Shown: piece after piece, positions 37,266-49,379 of the stretch
Layout: every line of letters starts with the position of its first letter
Numbering within the stretch: the stretch's first letter is position 1
Assembly (NCBI GenBank): GCA_018806985.1
Contig: JADANN010000462.1
Coordinates: 2,471,501-2,535,500, forward strand
Direction of reading: 5' to 3'
DNA: 64,000 nt
From: Angiostrongylus vasorum
Lineage: Eukaryota; Nematoda; Chromadorea; Rhabditida; Metastrongylidae
The notes under the pieces: model-generated
Databases searched by the model: none
What the model saw: the letters and a program-made list of their open reading frames with translations, nothing else
Told to the model about the DNA's origin: nothing
Program-made: the position numbers and the translations under genes

Positions 37266-38281
37266 GTCACGCGGCAGAACTCACACTTTCGAGGAACTTG
37301 GTGTACTCGGACGCACGGATTACAGTCGTGACTACAGCAAACAAGAGCAACGCTACCGAACAGACGAAACAATGCCCGAACCAACGACCACGTGCAGGTA
37401 GATGTCAAATAACAAAATAAGAATAATGTAAGAATTGTGAGCTTATGAGGAATGAAGACTTGGCGAACCTGGAATAGTTACTGGTCGACGTGGAGGCAAG
37501 CGATAGGAGATGGGGACGCGGATAAGATGGCGACGAATAAGAGTAGACCCGTACCACTGATGTATATCATCTACAACGACCTCCAAACGAAGACAAAATA
37601 GCCCGGGTCATCTTAGTAGGTGAACAGACATAACGTAACATAGAATTTGCCGACAACAGAACGAGGTCATTAACAGCAATATGGAATATGTTGAGCGCGA
37701 GTACCATGATATAACAAGAATCACTGGATAAATTCATTATCGTGAGTTCGTAAGAAGTATAAATGCATTGAGTCACGCCGTACTGAGAGCTAAGATGAGG
37801 AGCGCTATGTTTTACACAGCGCCGCAAGAGCTGACAGAATGTTGACTGAGCAGCGCTTAACCCGAACTCTAAGTGTCGTGTTGCCTCCACTTAACCTCCT
37901 ACTCCATCTCAGTCAGACCGTGTGATTCTGTAGTTCATCATCAAGCAGAAATTTCAGTTCAAGAAGGCAGCGCACAGAAGCGGTCTGATTAGGAAGGGGC
38001 AAGGTAAAAACATCACGATGACTGCCATTACGGCGATTCCAGTTCTGGCAAGTGAAACAGGTCGTCGCATCGACTTCGTCCGCCCACTCCCAGACATACT
38101 TCCCGATGGGCTGTCTTGGGTAAAATGGTCTTCACAACGAAAAATATCTTCCTTCACAATGTTTCCACCTAAGTCATTTCACTGTAAAGGCATAATTTTC
38201 TCATTCTACATGACCCATCATCACATCTACATTGCGGTTCCCGGCAGTTCTTACATTACATTCATTTTCCTGGCATTTGTT
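37266..38281. other. Unassigned sequence
   Basis: No exon, RNA gene or recognised repeat can be supported. Short ORFs on both strands lack context. Confidence 0.35.
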
Positions 38282-38512
38282 GTTCACAATGGTCTTCGAA
38301 CACTTCCCATGTTGTTTCGGCTGCTGCTTGAGGATTAGTTCGTCTTTATGAATGTTGCTAAATACTGATCGAGTCGATTCTTCTTGAAATCTCGAGGATA
38401 ACCCAGTTAGGGCGTTCCCACGTTGATTAGGAAGACCGCCGGGGATGGGGTCGGACGAGAACCTTGTTCCTGATGGACTCCATCACTAACCACTGCGCTA
38501 TCCACCTGCCCT
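38282..38512 (-). repeat. tRNA-derived SINE, family 2, antisense copy
   Basis: CGGCTGCTGCTTGAGGAT at left complements the family-2 tail. The right end ACTGCGCTATCCACCTGC complements an A-box region. The middle is diverged. Confidence 0.6.
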
Positions 38513-40964
38513 GGAATGCAGGAATGAACTTGCCAGAAATTAGTAACATAGTAGAAACAACCCTTTGAAAGGAACTCTCTCTTCATAAACTTTCCAAGAT
38601 CTTTCGACCAGCTTTTAGATGCACCGGTCCTCACATTGTTGAATGTTCAAAAAAGAACTACTACCAATTGAGTACTGAGTGACTAGTACTTCCAGTTAGT
38701 GGTGTATAACATACAGTAAGGACAAGTAATTAATATTAAACTAATCAAAAGCAAAGCTAATATTGTCAGTGTTTGTTATAAACGTGTCTAGCAGTTAGAT
38801 GCTTCATAAATGCAAAGACAGAGAGCAGACAAGTGAAATCTCTTAAGCGAAACTCACTTTTAGGGATACCATCGGCGCATCAATAACTATTCCCAGCTGT
38901 TGTTTAAGGACTCTTTACTCACATTATTGGAATAATTGCCTCTTCACAAAGCAGAAATGAATGTGGAATAAGGGAATCTATTCTTCCCAACCAATATTTG
39001 ATTGAATTTGATCGTAGGTTGGGAGTTGTAATCTTAAGACCCAAGTTAGCCATCACTACGTGTTGAAATGATCTCCACGTGATGTATAAATCCCAGCGAC
39101 AAATGTGCACAGTTAATTCATAAGCTTTGAGGTTCAGAAGTGATCTCAAGAGTAGGCTATTTATGTGGAATACATACATATAAATCAGAACAGCTGATGC
39201 ATTTTACTCTTGCAAAACCACCCACAATGTTTTGAAAAGAGCTTTACTTTCCTCATCGAAACTTCTGCTATATCTCCGATCTGTTCTCATGGACTCATTA
39301 TTTGGTGACCTACATGTTCGTTCCATTGCTGTTCTCCACTGGCTATAGTTTGACCATTGGTGAGAGCTCGCATGATCACTGAGTATTCAACAAGCCGTGA
39401 GGACGTTCCTTGCCTCGTGCGATAGCTCTCTAGACCTGGCCTGATGTTCTAACCTGAACAATAGCAGCTACAAACATAAATGTGAAGTGTAAAGATGTAC
39501 AGAGTACAGAAGGAGCAAAGTTCCAAGAGAGATATTGGCTGTAAGGTTATACTTTGTTGCTTTCAAGTTAGTGATGATGTATGATGAAAACAGGCGCGCT
39601 TCTCTTGTTGTCACATACCGCCACTGAGGTGTACACTGGAAAAGTTAAGCACTCAGAATAAGCATGACAAAAAATGAGAGTTGACCAACGGGAGCGAATG
39701 TCGGTAGTGCAAGATAGCGCGTTAGAGTGTCGATAATGGAGGTTATGTGCTGCAGTAGTGACGAAGAACATATGGACTGGGAATATGTTGCTTTTTGTTC
39801 CAGATGTGGCAGTTCGCTCCCGTTTACTCTTACCGAGGACTCAGCACTGCTATTTTGAATGCCTAGCTCGTGACGGCGCTTTCGAGAAGATCTTTCACGA
39901 AATGTGTGAGAGAGATGTTCAAAGGACTAGTCATAACTCTCTACTTCGGAAAAAATACAGTATTTGGAACCGTGTTCATATTCGATCAATAAGTCAGAGT
40001 TGTCATTTCCTTTGAAACTAGAAAATGTCGCAACCTCAGTGAAGGATTTCCGTCAAGGTCGTCACTGTTCTGTCGTGCACTTGACGCACAATCACAATTG
40101 CGAACACACAGGCGGGACAAGTCCTGGAAACCATTGCTGAGGCCAACAGAAGGCGTCGTGAATTGCAGCGAAGTGCAGTGCAATCCCATTACGTTCTCGG
40201 TACGGACAAGAAAACAACAAGAGTGACAACATGCATGGTCCTTTCTGAAGGCTTCCTGAATTTCAGACCTGCAGAATGAACGATTGAACTGCAACTGAGA
40301 AGTGGTGAGCAAGAGTAAAGTAATGCACAGATTTCAGGAAGAAAAATTCGGATAGTCGAACGGATAAACTGTAGAGCAATGATGACGTCGATTAAGAACT
40401 AATTCGGTAGGATACGTCTGTTCTCCGGCTCGCAGCAGTACAATATCGCTTTTCGTCGTCATCACTGTCGACTTAATCCAAATCCTTTGTCGACGGGAAA
40501 ACCAGTCTTCTCGACACCTCACCACCACCACCATCACCACCACCACTGTCGCACAGGTGAAATCATTTGAAAAACCACCGAACTATGAAACTAATGTGCA
40601 GTGGAAACTGGATGCCTATGGGTATATGAAAGACCGAGCGAAATGACTCTGAGGAATGAAAAAAAGTTGTGCTAACTGAGACGAATGAAGACTGGTAGAA
40701 TTTCTTTAGCGGCTTTTAAAATTTAGTCAATAGGTCCAAAATTCGACAAGGAGGCTGGAATATATGCAAAATCAGGAACATTAGGTGCGTTTGGAACTCA
40801 TGACTACCCTTTTCGTGGGCTCACGTTTTACCCATTTCACCACCAAGTGCCATTGCTTTGCCTTTCTCTGAGCCGTTCTTTTACCCCCAATGACGTTATC
40901 AGCAATCACTCGTCAATGGAGTTGATCTGAGGAGCATAGACCGTCATTGAACCCACTTAAGCTG
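38513..40964. other. Unassigned sequence
   Basis: No gene can be supported. A short CAC/CCA repeat lies at 40518-40547. ORFs of up to 108 codons occur without recognisable motifs. Confidence 0.35.
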
Positions 40965-41330
40965 AAGCTGAGTGGGTGGATAGCGCTGTAAGGGCGGTGC
41001 CGATCATCATGAGCACGGTCTCCGCTCCGTGCTCACCAAGCCTCTCATCCTTCTGTGGTTGGCCAATCGGTGTCAGGCTAGTTTGGGAAATGCTCACAGT
41101 CTGTAACCCAAGTGTAAGCGCTCTAGCACGACTGTCTCAGGGAGACTCCAGAGGTAGTTGACTCGACCAGCATTCAACAACATCCATAAAAAAGACGAAA
41201 TCCTCAAGCAGCAGCCGAACCCACACGGAAATAGTTGGAAAACCTTCGTGGCTGATGATTGCACGGAAACGAATCAAATGCCGGAAATGCAGGGATACGC
41301 ACAATAGATGTGAAAGACGGCTTTTGAGAA
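40965..41330 (+). repeat. tRNA-derived SINE, family 2, copy
   Basis: Head with GGATAGCGCTGTAAGGGCGG and CATCATGAGCACGG, core CAAGCCTCTCATCCTTCTGT, tail GAAATCCTCAAGCAGCAGCC and GTTGGAAAACCTTCGTGG. Confidence 0.75.
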
Positions 41331-41999
41331 AAAAAGATAAAAAAATAATTAAGATAAAGCTACAGTCGAAACTACAACGTTTCAACTTATATTGTGGAAT
41401 CCGTGGACGAAACTATCTAATAACCTCGATGCTTGAAATCGAGCAAAAGAAAATCAGCAAAAAAGTTGTCAGCTCTCCGTTTCTGTGACGGCATCCTAGA
41501 TCTGAACACAGTACTCTCTGAATTAAGTGGCTAGGATGGTACGTGTTTCGTCTTGCAGTATATGAATGAACTACTGGGAGTTCTGATGAAGTCACGATAG
41601 AAAAAACATCGACAACAGCGCCAAAGTGTAGAATTTCATAGGTGTATACGACTACTCCCAAAAGAAAACCAATATCGTCTGGCCTCTAAAACAGTCATAC
41701 TAGTAGTTCGGTACGATTTTGGTAGGGAAGCTATAAAACAGTAAACATAAGAGCAGAAAAAACAGAGCGGATTCTGCCCAAGTGTTCTAGTGGTCAGATT
41801 TGTAAACGACACTTATCGATTGCGTACATACCGATTTTCACAACGTTGGAAAACGGTGAGTGGAAGATTAAGAGGAAAAGAAAGAAATATAACAGGATGA
41901 ATCTGAAGAGGTTGAGAACGAACGAATGAAGGGAGAGTGTGGGTGGCCAAATAGCAGATGTGTGGCATGATCCTGATGGGTGAGTGAGGTAGTGGTGGG

Positions 42000-42145
42000 A
42001 GAGGATCAATGGCATTCAAACGAACGTGGCGGACGCCTGATTGGTCTTGACCTTCGCCACCGATGCGCTCCCACCCGCCCGCCGTCTACAAACATTTGCC
42101 GGCGGCTTCCAGGCACTTGACTTCTTGCCGTTCTGGAAGCTTCTC
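42000..42145. promoter_or_regulatory. Possible promoter: CCAAT and GC-rich strip
   Basis: CTGATTGGTC (an inverted CCAAT motif) lies next to CGCTCCCACCCGCCCGCCGT in AT-rich surroundings. It could be a promoter for the minus-strand STAR gene, whose first exon is missing, or a plus-strand start. Composition and motif only. Confidence 0.3.
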
Positions 42146-43400
42146 ACGAAGGTCGATACAGCAGCAGTCTTCATCGAACGGAACTATTGTTGAATGACTC
42201 AAAGAGTTCCCCATTTCGAAACTTTCAATATTCATTGCTGTTCGGTGAAAGCGCGAACAAATACGTGGGCGATCGAGGGGTTCGCATACACTTTTCTATT
42301 GTATAGGAACATTCCTATGGGGTCTCTAGGACGTCGAATTTTTTTGACTTTTAACGTCATTTTACTAAGGGAAACGGTTATTTCCAGATTCCACACAATT
42401 TACGGAACAAATACCTAGGTCTTTTCCTTACGGTAACATTCTAGGCTTCTGGAGTCACGAATTTTCTGAAGACATTTCCAACAGAGACTTGATAATTGAG
42501 GACAGGTGTCTCAGAGATTGTTTTTTCTGGCTGATTTTGGATGAGACTGAACGAAAAGTTCCTATCCCTCCAAAGTTATCTGTCGCGTCTCTCAACGAGC
42601 TACTCCCAGCGTTCCACTCGATGCGGATCGATCCCAATCCATGCAAGCAGATCGCAGACGTTCTTGATGCATTTCGTCGATTTCCTCCCATTCGCTGACA
42701 AATCTTTTGTACTGTAATGATGGTGTAGGATTCAGAATGTTATATTGTGTGGTTCGATTTGTCGAGTACAAAAATGCTATCACAGCCTTCATCTGATGGC
42801 CGTTTCGCACCAGGACCTTTGAAAGAGATTGCGTTGAGAAGAACAGATCAAGCTCTTCATAATTCTGACGTCCTCACTTTGAATCTGTCTATGTTTGTCA
42901 AATCGTTGCCCGGGTCTTACACGATCTGTGGAAGCTGTATTGTCTAAATCTGCTCGGATTAGCACTTGGTCATGTTTGATAAGAACAATTTTATCTTTAA
43001 GGTGTTTCTCATCTCCATTTTGCTTGCCTTTGGAGCTCTCTATCCAAGTTAAAAACGCCAAGGATTGTTAAAGTTCGAGTTCGCTTTTTTTCACTTTTTA
43101 TTCCTACAATTCTAAGGAATTGCTGTAAAAATGCTGACGTAAAAACTTGAAGCGGAATGACCAGCTTAAAATGCATGTACTATGAATACGAAGGATGAAG
43201 CGACATTTAGGAATATGGGGTTGGAATTTTAAAGATAGAAGTCAACATCTACTTCAGGGAAACCAATAATTGTGAGCTATTTTGTAGATATACCACAGGA
43301 AAGCTCACTTGGTGAAAATCACCACTCTTTATGACAAGGAGTGAACTGGAGTAGACCAAATACTAGAGAAGATCCAGGGCAACGATGATGTAGACGGATG
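42146..43400. other. Unassigned sequence with several open frames
   Basis: Minus-strand ORFs at 42592-42810 and 42789-43061 overlap and are coding-like in composition, but carry no recognised motif or paired splice signals. Possibly an old transposon. Confidence 0.3.
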
Positions 43401-43720
43401 GCGGGTAGTGAACCAGTCAGCCAACCCCGACGCAGAGCTCGAAGAGATGAAGACGTTGTAAAGACAGCGAAGAGTTGAGGCCGAGTCTCGTGGCACTCAC
43501 ACTGCCTACTGTAGAACTCGATCGATCGGGCTGCTCCGTCAGGTCGGATCAGGTTGGGTCGGGTCCAGTGGGCGCAGTTTGCTCCCGGCTGGAGATGGTA
43601 AGCACCCACCGCCCACCCAAGGAGGGCAGCGGCTGCGGCCGACTCGCCGACGCCATTTCTCCTCGGTGGCCAACAGTCAACAGGCATTATTTGCTCGCTG
43701 TTGGCGGCTGAGGAATTGTT
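43401..43720. other. GC-rich strip, possible 5' exon or promoter
   Basis: Much higher GC than its neighbours; both strands are open across most of it. On the minus strand an ATG with MASASRPQPLPSLG is followed by a GTGGGC donor, but its phase does not fit the first supported STAR exon. Noted as a candidate first-exon or promoter region only. Confidence 0.25.
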
Positions 43721-44209
43721 TCGACATTTGCTTAAGACGGCCACAATATGCTGTTCCCCGTCTTGGATGTCACGTATGGGGAACAAAATATCGGTGCTGA
43801 TACAGCAGAGCTTCAGAATATTAGCGTTGCTGTCAAAAGTGCCTTTGTGGAATAGAAGGCGGCAGCACTTTACGCGTATCTAAAGGCAACGAAGGGGGAA
43901 CTAGTTTGAAACAAAGTGTCAGAGAAATCTATCAATCTACGACGACGACACAAATGAGGCCACGAAATATGCTGGCCGGGTAAACGGCGTGAGGATTGTG
44001 AACTAGCATAGATAATATTTGCTAGGACGGAAGTTCTTCACCAGAAGTGATCAGGGAGACTGGCCAGCTTTTCTTATAGTCCCTAGCTAATGGAGGCGTT
44101 TCTTATTGCTAGCTTTTTTTTCAGTCATTGTGACAAGAATTAATATCGTTCTTAAGTATCTCTGTTCATAACAGATTGTGTTTATACGATTTTAATTCAT
44201 AAAAGAATA

Positions 44210-44370
44210 AAGGATAAAGCTCTCTGCGTCGATCAATCCCCTGAGGGATGCGCCATGCATTCGACTTTATCAAGCACGGGCCGCGTGGGGATGGAAGGCT
44301 TGGTGAGCCATGGGCATGGGGACGATTCCACGTGTGTGTTGCAGGACGCTCCCGACCGACACGCGCCACC
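44210..44370 (-). repeat. tRNA-derived SINE, family 1, copy 10 (internally deleted)
   Basis: The tail (GGATAAAGCTCTCTGCGTCG) and head (GATTCCACGTGTGTGTTGCA, GACACGCGCC) are present. About 110 bp, including the core, is missing between them. Confidence 0.75.
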
Positions 44371-44460
44371 TTTAACTCATGAAATACCTTAAATGATAAA
44401 AATTTTTTTTAATATTTGGCCATAGGGCAGGACTTTTTTGCCCCTAAACTGTTGGAATAT

Positions 44461-44700
44461 TTAAGGCTGTATCGACAAATCAAAGGCGATTAAACTCGAA
44501 GTCGGGAACCCAACTGTTACGCAAACATCGTCATTAGCCGACGTTATAAAAACACACTCATGAACGCGGAACGGCACGGAATCTGTGAGCGATAGAACTG
44601 TGTAGAAACTCCGAGCTTGTTTCGAGCGTCCGACTACTATGGGCATTCTTGGTGATAAAATCCAACTTTTAGGTCCATTGAGATAATTTGCAGTAGACAT
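44461..44700 (-). CDS. Unidentified ORF, 79 codons
   Basis: Starts with a true ATG and reads MSTANYLNGPKSWILSPRMP to a stop. The middle (VLSLTDSVPFRVHECVFITS) loosely recalls the start of a BAH-like fold, but this is a weak impression. No partner exons were found. Could be an isolated exon or transposon remnant. Confidence 0.25.
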   Translation of the reverse strand: MSTANYLNGPKSWILSPRMPIVVGRSKQARSFYTVLSLTDSVPFRVHECVFITSANDDVCVTVGFPTSSLIAFDLSIQP

Positions 44701-44849
44701 CTTTTTTGTGAAGTATTCTTCATTTTGATTCTGATAAAGTGCTGGTTTTTTTCCACGTGGCGGCTTCTAGTGAGACCGCTTTGGTGCGGAACACAATCAC
44801 ATATCCTGAGGTAGTTTTGATGACATTCACATGAGCGACAGCTGAGCAT

Positions 44850-46780
44850 CTGATGACCTATTTTGTGTGGTGGCCAATTTTGTCATCGAGAAATGCAATA
44901 TTGGGCACTCAGTAAATGGCCATTGCCAGACATGTCTCAAAATAGATGCTCATTAAACGACGTTAGGAGCGAAATGAGCAGAGTCAGCCTACAAGCCGTC
45001 ATCAAACACTGCACCGTCACCGTCAGATATTGGATGGTAATGAACGAGCACTCTGAATGACATCTATGCCGTCAAGCAACTTTTTTTGGCTTTTTTGTCA
45101 ACCACAACTGCTACGTGGGAATGAACAACTTTCGCATTTCCATAAGAATGTGCAACTGTTCTGATACAGAATACGTTCTCACTGAATGAACGTCTCCCAT
45201 AAATTATCTCGGCGCTTTCGCCACAGAGTTTGCTAGGAAATTTACTAATGTCACGAAAAAAGTCTCACGATTTTCAGATCTGTCATGTGAACGACTTTCT
45301 CGAAAGAGTTGTATTTGGACGCACACCAAGCCGCTGATCTGATAAGTTTTATCGAGAGATGTGCTACTTAACACGAGACAGTTACCATCACTTTACTCAG
45401 TAGGTCGTCGATTCGCTCGAGCAGATTCTTCACGTTCGTCGACCGACGATTTTCAACGCGTTGATTCGATTGCCCTCCACATCATTCAGAACCAGTCTGT
45501 TTATCGCCTGAAACATTAGAATTTCTTCTTGGAGAGCTGGTACGTCACAGGACAGTGCACTTCGACACCGACGTTCATTCGAACATTTGATTAGCACTGG
45601 CAATCTAGTTAGTTTGTAATTGTCATGTGGTCGTTAGTTGAAGTTAAAACGCTCCATATTTCTAATTAATCTCGAAATTGGACTTGCATGACATTTACAC
45701 TCAAGCTCGGGAGAATAGCACTTATGAAGAATGAAATAGGTAAAACCATGCTCTTCAAAAAAGCCTCAGAAAGAAGCAAAGAAATCAAGAAAGAAGTATG
45801 TCCTCATGTGTTTCCTTTATTTTGAACCTTTGTTTATTTTTTTTAAAAACAAAAACAACAATGACCATGGATTCCTTACCGATTCGGTTCTTTGCATTAG
45901 GAGACAACTAGGCCATTATTGGCAATAATCTCTTGTAATAACTTTTTATGGTACACCGAATTTTTCGCATTAGACAGTTCCAAGTGCACCTGCACTAATG
46001 CACTTATTACTGCTTAGCTAGAACAGTATTTGCTGGTTTGTAGTCTGTTATGAGAAAGTAATGCCGGAACCGAATAGTGCCATCTTTCGCACTTCTGGAA
46101 GAATAGACGCATCTGAAAAGACTAGCGTTCCCTTGGGAAGTTTTTCTTGCCTGGGTAAACCAAGGCACCAGTGGATACTGGATTTTAGGTCAAGTCCAGA
46201 AGGGCGGGATAAATCCACCACGTAGTTATTTTTCATGTAAGCGTTTATTCAAAGACTTCCCATCTTTTCACTGGCTGCACTTAGTCGTTTCAAAATAATG
46301 GAATTGACTTTTTGCTACATAACTCTTATAACCGTGACATTTAGCAGGAGTGATGAAGACCAGAGAGTATGTCTTAATAAGTAACGTCTCTAATCATTGC
46401 CAAACAGATCACTGCTCGTTTTAAGGCTAAATTCCAATTCACTCAACTTTCCTGCTTCATCCATATATGTCAGGGTCAGTCGAATATTTTACACGATCTT
46501 GGATTCGTATACTGATTCTGCCAAACCAGTCTTGCATCTAAACACAATACCACCTATCTGACCGGTGGCTTATGTTGTGGCATGTTGTGATGTTGTGACG
46601 AAATTCTAGTCCGATATGTAGTTCGACTTTTTCTGGTCTGGTGTTCGGATCTGTTTCGATAGGGCTGTGAATGCTAAGAGAGGTTGCTGTTGTTTTTCTC
46701 TACTGTTTTTGGAATTCATCTGGGCCGTTTTCGTAGCCGTTTGTCGTTAGTGATATCTCGATATTCTTTTTGAGGAAACA
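44850..46780. other. Unassigned sequence
   Basis: About 1.9 kb without a supported gene. Short ORFs at 44863-45060 (+) and 46048-46236 (-) show nothing recognisable. Confidence 0.35.
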
Positions 46781-46782
46781 CG

Positions 46783-46990
46783 AGGTGTTAGCTTATTCTT
46801 CATTCCGTTAAAGCTGACGTTTCTGCGGATTTCGCCTTCTTCAGAGCCTGGAAGGCTATATTGATAGGCAATTTACTAAGTCAAAAGCTCCGATAACACA
46901 TGCAGAAAGATGAAAATCTAAATCGCAACCACAAGATCAACAGCTTCTCGAAAAAACCCACCGTTACGCGCCTTCCAGTGAGGAAGAACA
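46783..46990 (+). mobile_element. PLE terminal segment with hammerhead-like core
   Basis: AACACGAGGTGTTAGC, then the complement of the core (GCTGACGTTTCTGCGGATTT, CGCCTTCTTCAGAGCC) at about 46811-46850. It has the same orientation as the left arms of the foldback copies and sits next to a GIY-YIG fragment of opposite orientation. Confidence 0.65.
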
Positions 46991-46995
46991 GCTGA

Positions 46996-47545
46996 TCAGA
47001 GTCCGTTGATGCGAAGGTGCGAGGCTAAATCACGTATGATCTCCGTACATTCTTCCCTGCTGTTCATTCTAAGGTTCCTGGTAATTATCCAAAAATCCTC
47101 TAGAAGTTTGCACGTTGGTGTTTTGGTGTCCTGTGCCAGGATATTGATTTTAGTATCAAAATCGTTTCCGCTATGCTTTTGTGTCCTATGTGTCCCTAGT
47201 GGGGTACTTAGTCTCGCTTTTCGTTTTCCATCTAGATGTTGTTTTATGCGGATACATAACGCTCTGCCCGTTTCGCCAATATAATCATCTCCGCAAATAC
47301 TACAAGAGATCAGGTATATCGTACCTGAACTCATGCGGTCACCGTCCTTGCATAGACGGTCATATAGTCGGTTACGAACTAATTGACGACGAAGGGAATC
47401 GGGTGGTATTTCAACTGTCGCTAGTGATATCAATACGTTCGCGACACTGTGCATTGATTTCGATGCGATTCATGCGTGAAATGGCCTTTTCAACTTTAAG
47501 CCAACATATCTCAGCCCTCGGTGAACTACATCAGTTGGAATAATA
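46996..47545 (-). mobile_element. PLE C-terminal fragment with GIY-YIG endonuclease domain
   Basis: The frame 47454-46996 contains SGTIYLISCSICGDDYIGET (GIY- and YIG-like motifs), followed by IRIKQHLDGK and the basic LGTHRTQKHSG. This is the GIY-YIG nuclease that Penelope-like retroelements use for integration. The reverse transcriptase is missing. Just upstream (47455-47545) another frame continues with RMNRIEINAQC-like residues, so a frameshift separates them. Inactive fragment. Confidence 0.8.
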
Positions 47546-47646
47546 TCGTGAGATTCAACACATCTTGGTCTACAAAATAAATATTCTTCTGTCTTTTTCA
47601 AATTTTTAAGTCAAGGCTTATAATTCGAACTGCAAAACAATTGAAC

Positions 47647-47897
47647 AGATTTTTAACTTATTATTTACTGCCTATTCTTTTTTACTGGCAAGGTATGCGT
47701 TGCGAAATATAACTTTAATGATGCTGAGATATTTGCAAAACTCCGGACCGCAGGTGTCTACGGTGGGGAACGAACGCGCTATTGTCCTTTCCGGGGAGTA
47801 GCGCGCTCACCACCACACCATGCGGGTCCTTCGTTTCGCCCCCCGCAATACATACGCTGCCGGTAAAAAGAATATGTAGTAAATAATAAGTTAAAAA
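47647..47897. mobile_element. MITE with ACTGCCTACT-type TIRs (second long copy)
   Basis: Left TIR TTTTTAACTTATTATTTACT and inverted right TIR AGTAAATAATAAGTTAAAAA. Interior with antisense CTCCGGACCGCAGGTGTCTA and CACCACCACACCATGCGGGT. Confidence 0.8.
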
Positions 47898-48060
47898 TTG
47901 TGATTATAACTGCAGCCTCAGCTTAACTGGGTTCAATGCCGATTTGTGCTCCCCAGATCAATCCCGGTGATGGGTGATTGCTGATGGCAAAAGATCAATA
48001 GAACTAGCTGAGAGACAAGCGAAACGAAGGACCCGCATGGTGTGGTGGTGAACAGATTTT
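47898..48060 (+). repeat. Family-3 repeat joined to the MITE (same junction as at 14.28 kb)
   Basis: Begins TTGTGATTATAACTGCAGCC directly after the TIR and runs to GGTGTGGTGGTGAAC, where it breaks off. Confidence 0.7.
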
Positions 48061-48349
48061 GTTCAGCAGGAGACATTGGTGTTCCCCAACGTATCGATGG
48101 TTTTTGCGAAAGTATTTTTCCATACGATTGCAAGGTTCTCAGTTCCTCCATTACTTTGTTAGAGGGAAAATCATTTCCGGTTATCGAAAAACAAATTTCA
48201 TAGCAAAGCTGTCAACGTAGTAATACCTTTGTTCTTATTCCTACTTTTTTATCTTATTCGCATTTGCGTTGCCTTCACCACAGGACGGGAGTGAGACTAC
48301 GCCAGTCCAGGAGTTTGAAATAGACAACACTATCATTTTAACACGTATT

Positions 48350-48710
48350 CTTTCTTTGATAAGCTAACTCGAGGTTGATAAACGAATTTATTCGGCTGAC
48401 GTTTCGACGTCTTCGTCTTCCGCAGAGCCGATAATCCGAGCCAATGTTCACAGTCCTTCGCATTCTCCGGACAGTCGCATTAACAATAATCTTTCTGTAA
48501 AAAAGAGCATCGCCAGGTGAAGTTGCCTCTTTGACTGATGCTCCATTGAAGAAGATCAGACTCGATATGACGACGAAAATACCACATCGAGAGTATGAAG
48601 GGCTGTTGATATCGACTCGGGTCATCTGCTCTGTGGAAGACGAAGATGTCGAAACGTTAGCCGAATAAAGTTATTTGTCAACCTCGTGTTAGCTTACCGA
48701 TGAAAGAATA
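48350..48710. mobile_element. Inverted-end element, second PLE-like type
   Basis: The left end (AACTCGAGGTTGATAAACGA, ATTCGGCTGACGTTTCGACG) recurs inverted at right (CGTTAGCCGAATAAAG, CAACCTCGTGTTAGC). The core is CTGTGGAAGACGAAGATGTC then GAAACGTTAGCC, hammerhead-like but with CTGTGGA in place of CTGANGA. Confidence 0.6.
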
Positions 48711-49379
48711 CGCGCTGATTAAGTTACACTGAGGTTGAAGGAAGTTCAGTTCTTGAAACACTGTCATTTAATTCTCTGAAAAGGCGCTGTTTTTTTTACA
48801 TTTGCTCGGAATCGAAATTTCTCTTTTCGAGAATTCCCGAGGGGCCTGAGGCTGCTTGCCAGCTCGCAAGCGCGCTATGTGGAGCTGATTTCGGCGATAG
48901 CTCACAATAAATTAAGTGAGGTCGACAAAAGTTCTCAATATCTTAATGACGATCCAAGCGAGAGAAATACATATGTCACCTGATTAGCAACTGTTTTTAT
49001 CAGCGTTTCTTTAAGATCCATACATATAAAGTGTTATTAAATGGATGAAGTATCTACGTCTTCGGGTTTTGGTCGATACCATCCAGCGCCCACATGCTGA
49101 TACACCTTAGAATAGTGACCAATGAACTCTTGACGTGGACTTTGCGCAGAAACTCAAGCATAACAAGTGTTTTAAACTGGAAAAATAACATGAAATACGC
49201 AGCTTGGACGAAACAACGCAAAAAGTGAAATGTTTTGTGGATAGAGGTTAAGGTGATGGCTCTCATTCGATCCACTCTGAGAAAGATAGTTGAAGCAACA
49301 AGCTGCTTATCATCTACAAGAAAAAAAGGGATTTCAGCTGGAGCGTTGTATCATCGCCTAAATCAGCTGCACCACTTGT
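48711..49379. other. Unassigned sequence
   Basis: No gene or recognised repeat can be supported. Confidence 0.35.

Noticed and set aside
43319..43786. 155-codon minus-strand ORF
   Set aside because: GC-rich strip open in several frames; no domain or splice partner. Kept only as a possible exon or promoter region.
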